Shown here: piece by piece, positions 58,736 through 60,560 of the stretch | How the letters are laid out: every line of letters starts with the position of its first letter | How positions within the stretch are numbered: the stretch's first letter is position 1 | Origin: an uncultured Bacteroidales bacterium | GTDB lineage: Bacteria; Bacteroidota; Bacteroidia; Bacteroidales; Paludibacteraceae | Direction: 5' to 3' | Length of the DNA: 60,560 nucleotides | Assembly (NCBI GenBank): GCA_902771935.1 | Contig: CACXYM010000009.1 | Location: 1 to 60,560, forward strand | Position numbers and translations under genes: made by a program | The notes under the pieces: generated by a model | Told to the model about the DNA's origin: nothing | Seen by the model: only the letters and a program-made list of their open reading frames with translations | Database searches by the model: none

Positions 58736-59755
58736 ATGACAAAAACTCTCTTCACCCTCTTCGCAGCACTATGCTGCACCAGTCTGATGGCGGGAGACAT
58801 CAGCGAGTTTCAAGTGATCACTGACATCGACTATGTCGGTGATGGCAAGACTGGTCATAAGTTGGATGTATATTTCCCAAAAGAGGACGGCAAAGCCAAA
58901 CATCCGGTCATCATCCATGTTTACGGCAGTGCATGGCAGATGAATAATATGAAGGGTACCGATGCCGAAACAGTCGGCGTGGCAGCTCTCGAGGCGGGTT
59001 ATATCTTCGTCACACCGAACCACCGTTCGGCGAATGATGCACTCTTCCCTGCGCAAATCAACGATATCAAGGCCGTAGTGCGTTACTTGCGCGGCAATGC
59101 GGATAAATATGGTATCGACACCTCGTTCATCGCTATGTCCGGTTTCAGCTCAGGAGGCCATCTGTCGGTGCTGATGGGTGTGACGCGTAATGTGCGCGAG
59201 CATACCGTAGGTTCGGTGACGATGGATATCGAAGGTAGCATCGGAAAATATACCAACGAGAGCAGTTGGATCCATGCCGTATGCGAATGGTCGGCTCCGA
59301 TAGATGAGGAGGATAAGAATTGTGGCACCTCGCTGCTTCCTGATGATGTACTGGATGCCTTAGTTGGCTGTTCCAAAACCAACTGCCCCGACAAACATGT
59401 CATTTACGGCGCATATACCTATCTGGACGCCAGCGATGCTCCGATGATGCTCGTTTATGGCAAGAGTGATCAGGTTGTTCCGTACTGTATGGGTAAGAAG
59501 TTCTACGACAACCTACGGACTATCGGCATCGATGCTGAGATGTATTCCCACGACGGCGTTCATGAGGTGGCTGCCGAGTTCACGGACGAGATGATTACCT
59601 TCTTCAATCGCATTAAAGCCGCTAATGCATCCTCCGCCATCCAAACATTAAATCACCAATCACCAATCACAAATCATAAATCCATCATCGACGGCCACTT
59701 GTACATTCTCCGCGATGGAAAGACGTATACCGTGCAAGGTCAGGAGATAAAATAA
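58736..59755 (+). CDS. Secreted alpha/beta hydrolase (esterase-like) with C-terminal tail
   Basis: A 339-residue exported esterase-type enzyme. Signal peptide MTKTLFTLFAALCCTSLMAG; the region HPVIIHVYGSAW is the oxyanion loop (HGGGW in most relatives, here HVYGSAW); the nucleophile elbow is GFSSGGHL with serine; KSDQVVP and HDGVHE supply the likely Asp and His. The fold fits the BD-FAE/carboxylesterase group, which may deacylate sugars. The linker QTLNHQSPITNHKS is coded by four AATCANN heptamers, and the end is the tail GHLYILRDGKTYTVQGQEIK. The odd oxyanion loop leaves activity to be confirmed. It is 18 nt downstream of the Bro-N gene. Confidence 0.85.
   Translation: MTKTLFTLFAALCCTSLMAGDISEFQVITDIDYVGDGKTGHKLDVYFPKEDGKAKHPVIIHVYGSAWQMNNMKGTDAETVGVAALEAGYIFVTPNHRSANDALFPAQINDIKAVVRYLRGNADKYGIDTSFIAMSGFSSGGHLSVLMGVTRNVREHTVGSVTMDIEGSIGKYTNESSWIHAVCEWSAPIDEEDKNCGTSLLPDDVLDALVGCSKTNCPDKHVIYGAYTYLDASDAPMMLVYGKSDQVVPYCMGKKFYDNLRTIGIDAEMYSHDGVHEVAAEFTDEMITFFNRIKAANASSAIQTLNHQSPITNHKSIIDGHLYILRDGKTYTVQGQEIK
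59651..59678 (+). repeat. Heptanucleotide repeat (AATCANN x4) in coding sequence
   Basis: AATCACC twice, AATCACA and AATCATA, 28 nt before the C-terminal tail, the same length and place as the repeats at 51492 and 52937. Confidence 0.78.
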
Positions 59756-59820
59756 GATAACGATACGTTTTCAAAAAAGGACCAGGCTATATGGGAAGGG
59801 AAAGGCTTGAGTAGGAATAG

Positions 59821-60120
59821 ATGAATACGAAGCATAAGATAGATGAGAGAGTAGTGCGGCTGGTAAAAGCCCTTGGTGAGTTGCCAGCCACTCGGAGAGA
59901 GTTACTGGATATACTTGGGCTGAAGCAGAGCTCCAGGAGGAATTTTCGTACGAACTACTTTAATCCGGCAGCCGACAAAGGATATGTGAAGATGCTGATG
60001 CCCCATATACCGAGTTGTCCGGAGCAGGCTTATCGTTTGACGGATAGAGGAATGGCGTTTCTAAAGGAGTTGAAAGCGGCAGAATCAAAAAAGGACCATG
60101 CTGCTGATAAAACGGAATAG
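59821..60120 (+). CDS. Small winged-helix protein
   Basis: A 99-residue protein. The sequence ELPATRRELLDILGLKQSSR, RNFRTNYFNPAADKGYVKML and PSCPEQAYRLTDRGMAFL fits the winged helix-turn-helix found at the C-terminus of Fic-family and RecG/AlbA-like proteins, here standing alone. It may be a regulator or the remnant of a larger gene. Its last eleven codons (SKKDHAADKTE) are read from one copy of the AAAAAAGGACCATG repeat (60087-60100), so the natural C-terminus may have been altered by repeat insertion. Another copy lies 48 nt upstream of the start. Confidence 0.65.
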   Translation: MNTKHKIDERVVRLVKALGELPATRRELLDILGLKQSSRRNFRTNYFNPAADKGYVKMLMPHIPSCPEQAYRLTDRGMAFLKELKAAESKKDHAADKTE

Positions 60121-60277
60121 CTTCAAAAAAGGACCATGCTGTAAGTAGAGGTGGGAAATGAAAAAAGGACCATGGTGCTTTTTTGAAAATAGGTGAAGGA
60201 GATGGTAACAAAATGATACCAACTGAAAAAAGGACCATGCTGTAAGTAGAGGTGGGAAATGAAAAAAGGACCATGGT
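60087..60277. repeat. Array of AAAAAAGGACCATG repeats
   Basis: The 14-mer AAAAAAGGACCATG occurs at 60087, 60125, 60161, 60226 and 60262, with a variant ending CAGG at 59773. A 52-bp segment (60125-60176) is repeated exactly at 60226-60277. The last copy extends to the palindrome AGGACCATGGTCCT. Spacing is irregular and not CRISPR-like. Each copy ends in ATG, and short frames such as ATG CTG TAA follow. The remainder of the 322-nt gap before the next gene holds only a promoter. Confidence 0.8.
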
Positions 60278-60331
60278 CCTATTTTGAACGTGGTAGGCGG
60301 TAAGGGAAATTTTAGTCAAAGTGCAGATTTT

Positions 60332-60363
60332 TTTGCATATGTCAAAAAAAAGAGATAATTTTG
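60332..60363 (+). promoter_or_regulatory. Promoter of the lipoprotein gene at the right edge
   Basis: TTTG (60332-60335), 20 nt containing CATATGTCAAAAAAAAGAGA and TAATTTTG (60356-60363), about 80 nt before the ATG. Confidence 0.78.
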
Positions 60364-60442
60364 CAGCGCAAAATTGATTTCGTCAGACCTTAGACGTTAA
60401 ATGGGGAAGATAGAATAACACTAACATAAATATATTTGACTT

Positions 60443-60560
60443 ATGAAAAAACTAATCATCCTTGCATTGGCTGCGACGATGTTCGCGGCATGCGGAAAGA
60501 AGGCAGAAGAAGATGGTTTCGCTTGGAACAAAGCGACCGTCTATTTTGTGCTGGTGGACC
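60443..60560 (+). CDS. Lipoprotein, N-terminal part (cut by window edge)
   Basis: Thirty-nine residues are visible. MKKLIILALAATMFAACGKK is a lipoprotein signal peptide with lipobox FAAC, followed by KAEEDGFAWNKATVYFVLVD. The WNKATVYFVLVD stretch recalls the start of exported alpha-amylase-like domains, but this is too short to assign. The gene continues beyond position 60560. Confidence 0.75.
   Translation, partial: MKKLIILALAATMFAACGKKAEEDGFAWNKATVYFVLVD

Noticed and set aside
60087-60277. CRISPR array
   Set aside because: Units are 14 bp with irregular spacing, spacers themselves are partly repeated, and no cas gene is present.
59960-60319. A 119-codon minus-strand frame with repeated WSFF and MVLFS peptides
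   Set aside because: The repetition comes only from the AAAAAAGGACCATG DNA repeats, and the frame lies opposite a better winged-helix gene.

Overview
The window looks like a chromosomal segment of an uncultured Bacteroidales bacterium. The evidence is a SusC/SusD import locus with DUF4302 and zinc-metallohydrolase lipoproteins, Bacteroidetes-only families (DUF3276, DUF4494, DUF4105, the long NusB, the short Rpb6-type omega), almost no Shine-Dalgarno sequences, and a tmRNA tag ending YALAA. About fifteen promoters fit TTTG (or TTGC) - 19/20 nt - TAnnTTTG, the Bacteroidetes -33/-7 signature.

Layout. 1-0.4 kb: 5' two thirds of a tmRNA gene on the minus strand, then a terminator and an orphan C-terminal tail fragment. 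0.4-1 kb: small zinc-finger protein. 1.1-10.2 kb: minus-strand SusC-SusD operon with three downstream exported proteins. 10.4-14.4 kb: M16 peptidase, tRNA-Leu(UAG) followed 4 nt later by a lipoprotein gene, a mazG-lpxH-MIP18 operon and tRNA-Gln(CUG). 14.5-18.6 kb: four-gene minus operon of cysteine-synthase-like enzyme, VOC protein, SPT-like acyltransferase and short-chain reductase, proposed here to make a sphingoid or sulfonolipid (capnine-type) base. 18.7-20.8 kb: nitroreductase lipoprotein and aldehyde dehydrogenase. 21.1-25.9 kb: small regulator, outer-membrane barrel protein, apbE, bamD, rpoZ, coaBC. 25.9-40.3 kb: divergent DUF3276 and nusB from interleaved promoters, then a packed chain yajC, cdaR, sugar aminotransferase, rpoN, PAP2-like protein, DUF4105, phosphatase, DUF4494, yggS, phosphopantetheinyl transferase and tamB.

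40.3-48.4 kb is a minus operon: tyrS, an outer-membrane barrel protein, a 1529-residue protein that appears to join a TamB-type body to an Omp85 barrel, and a CPA2 antiporter. The TamB-Omp85 fusion is the most unusual protein here, and it lies convergent to an ordinary tamB. 48.5-60.6 kb is an accessory region on the plus strand: a small membrane protein, two BspA-like leucine-rich surface proteins, a DUF2238-like membrane protein, a glycosyltransferase, a tocopherol-cyclase-like protein, a frameshifted secreted protein, a Bro-N/DinD-like protein, an alpha/beta hydrolase, a winged-helix protein and a repeat array before a lipoprotein cut by the window edge.

Several accessory proteins share a C-terminal tail of the form GxLxIxRGxxxFNAxGxxVK. 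In three genes it is preceded by four copies of an AATCANN heptamer, whose copy number would decide whether the tail is translated. Tail codons, terminator and a structured intergenic block followed by a promoter occur twice (53.0 and 57.4 kb), which suggests a 3' module that spreads by recombination. All readings come from the sequence alone; no database search was run.
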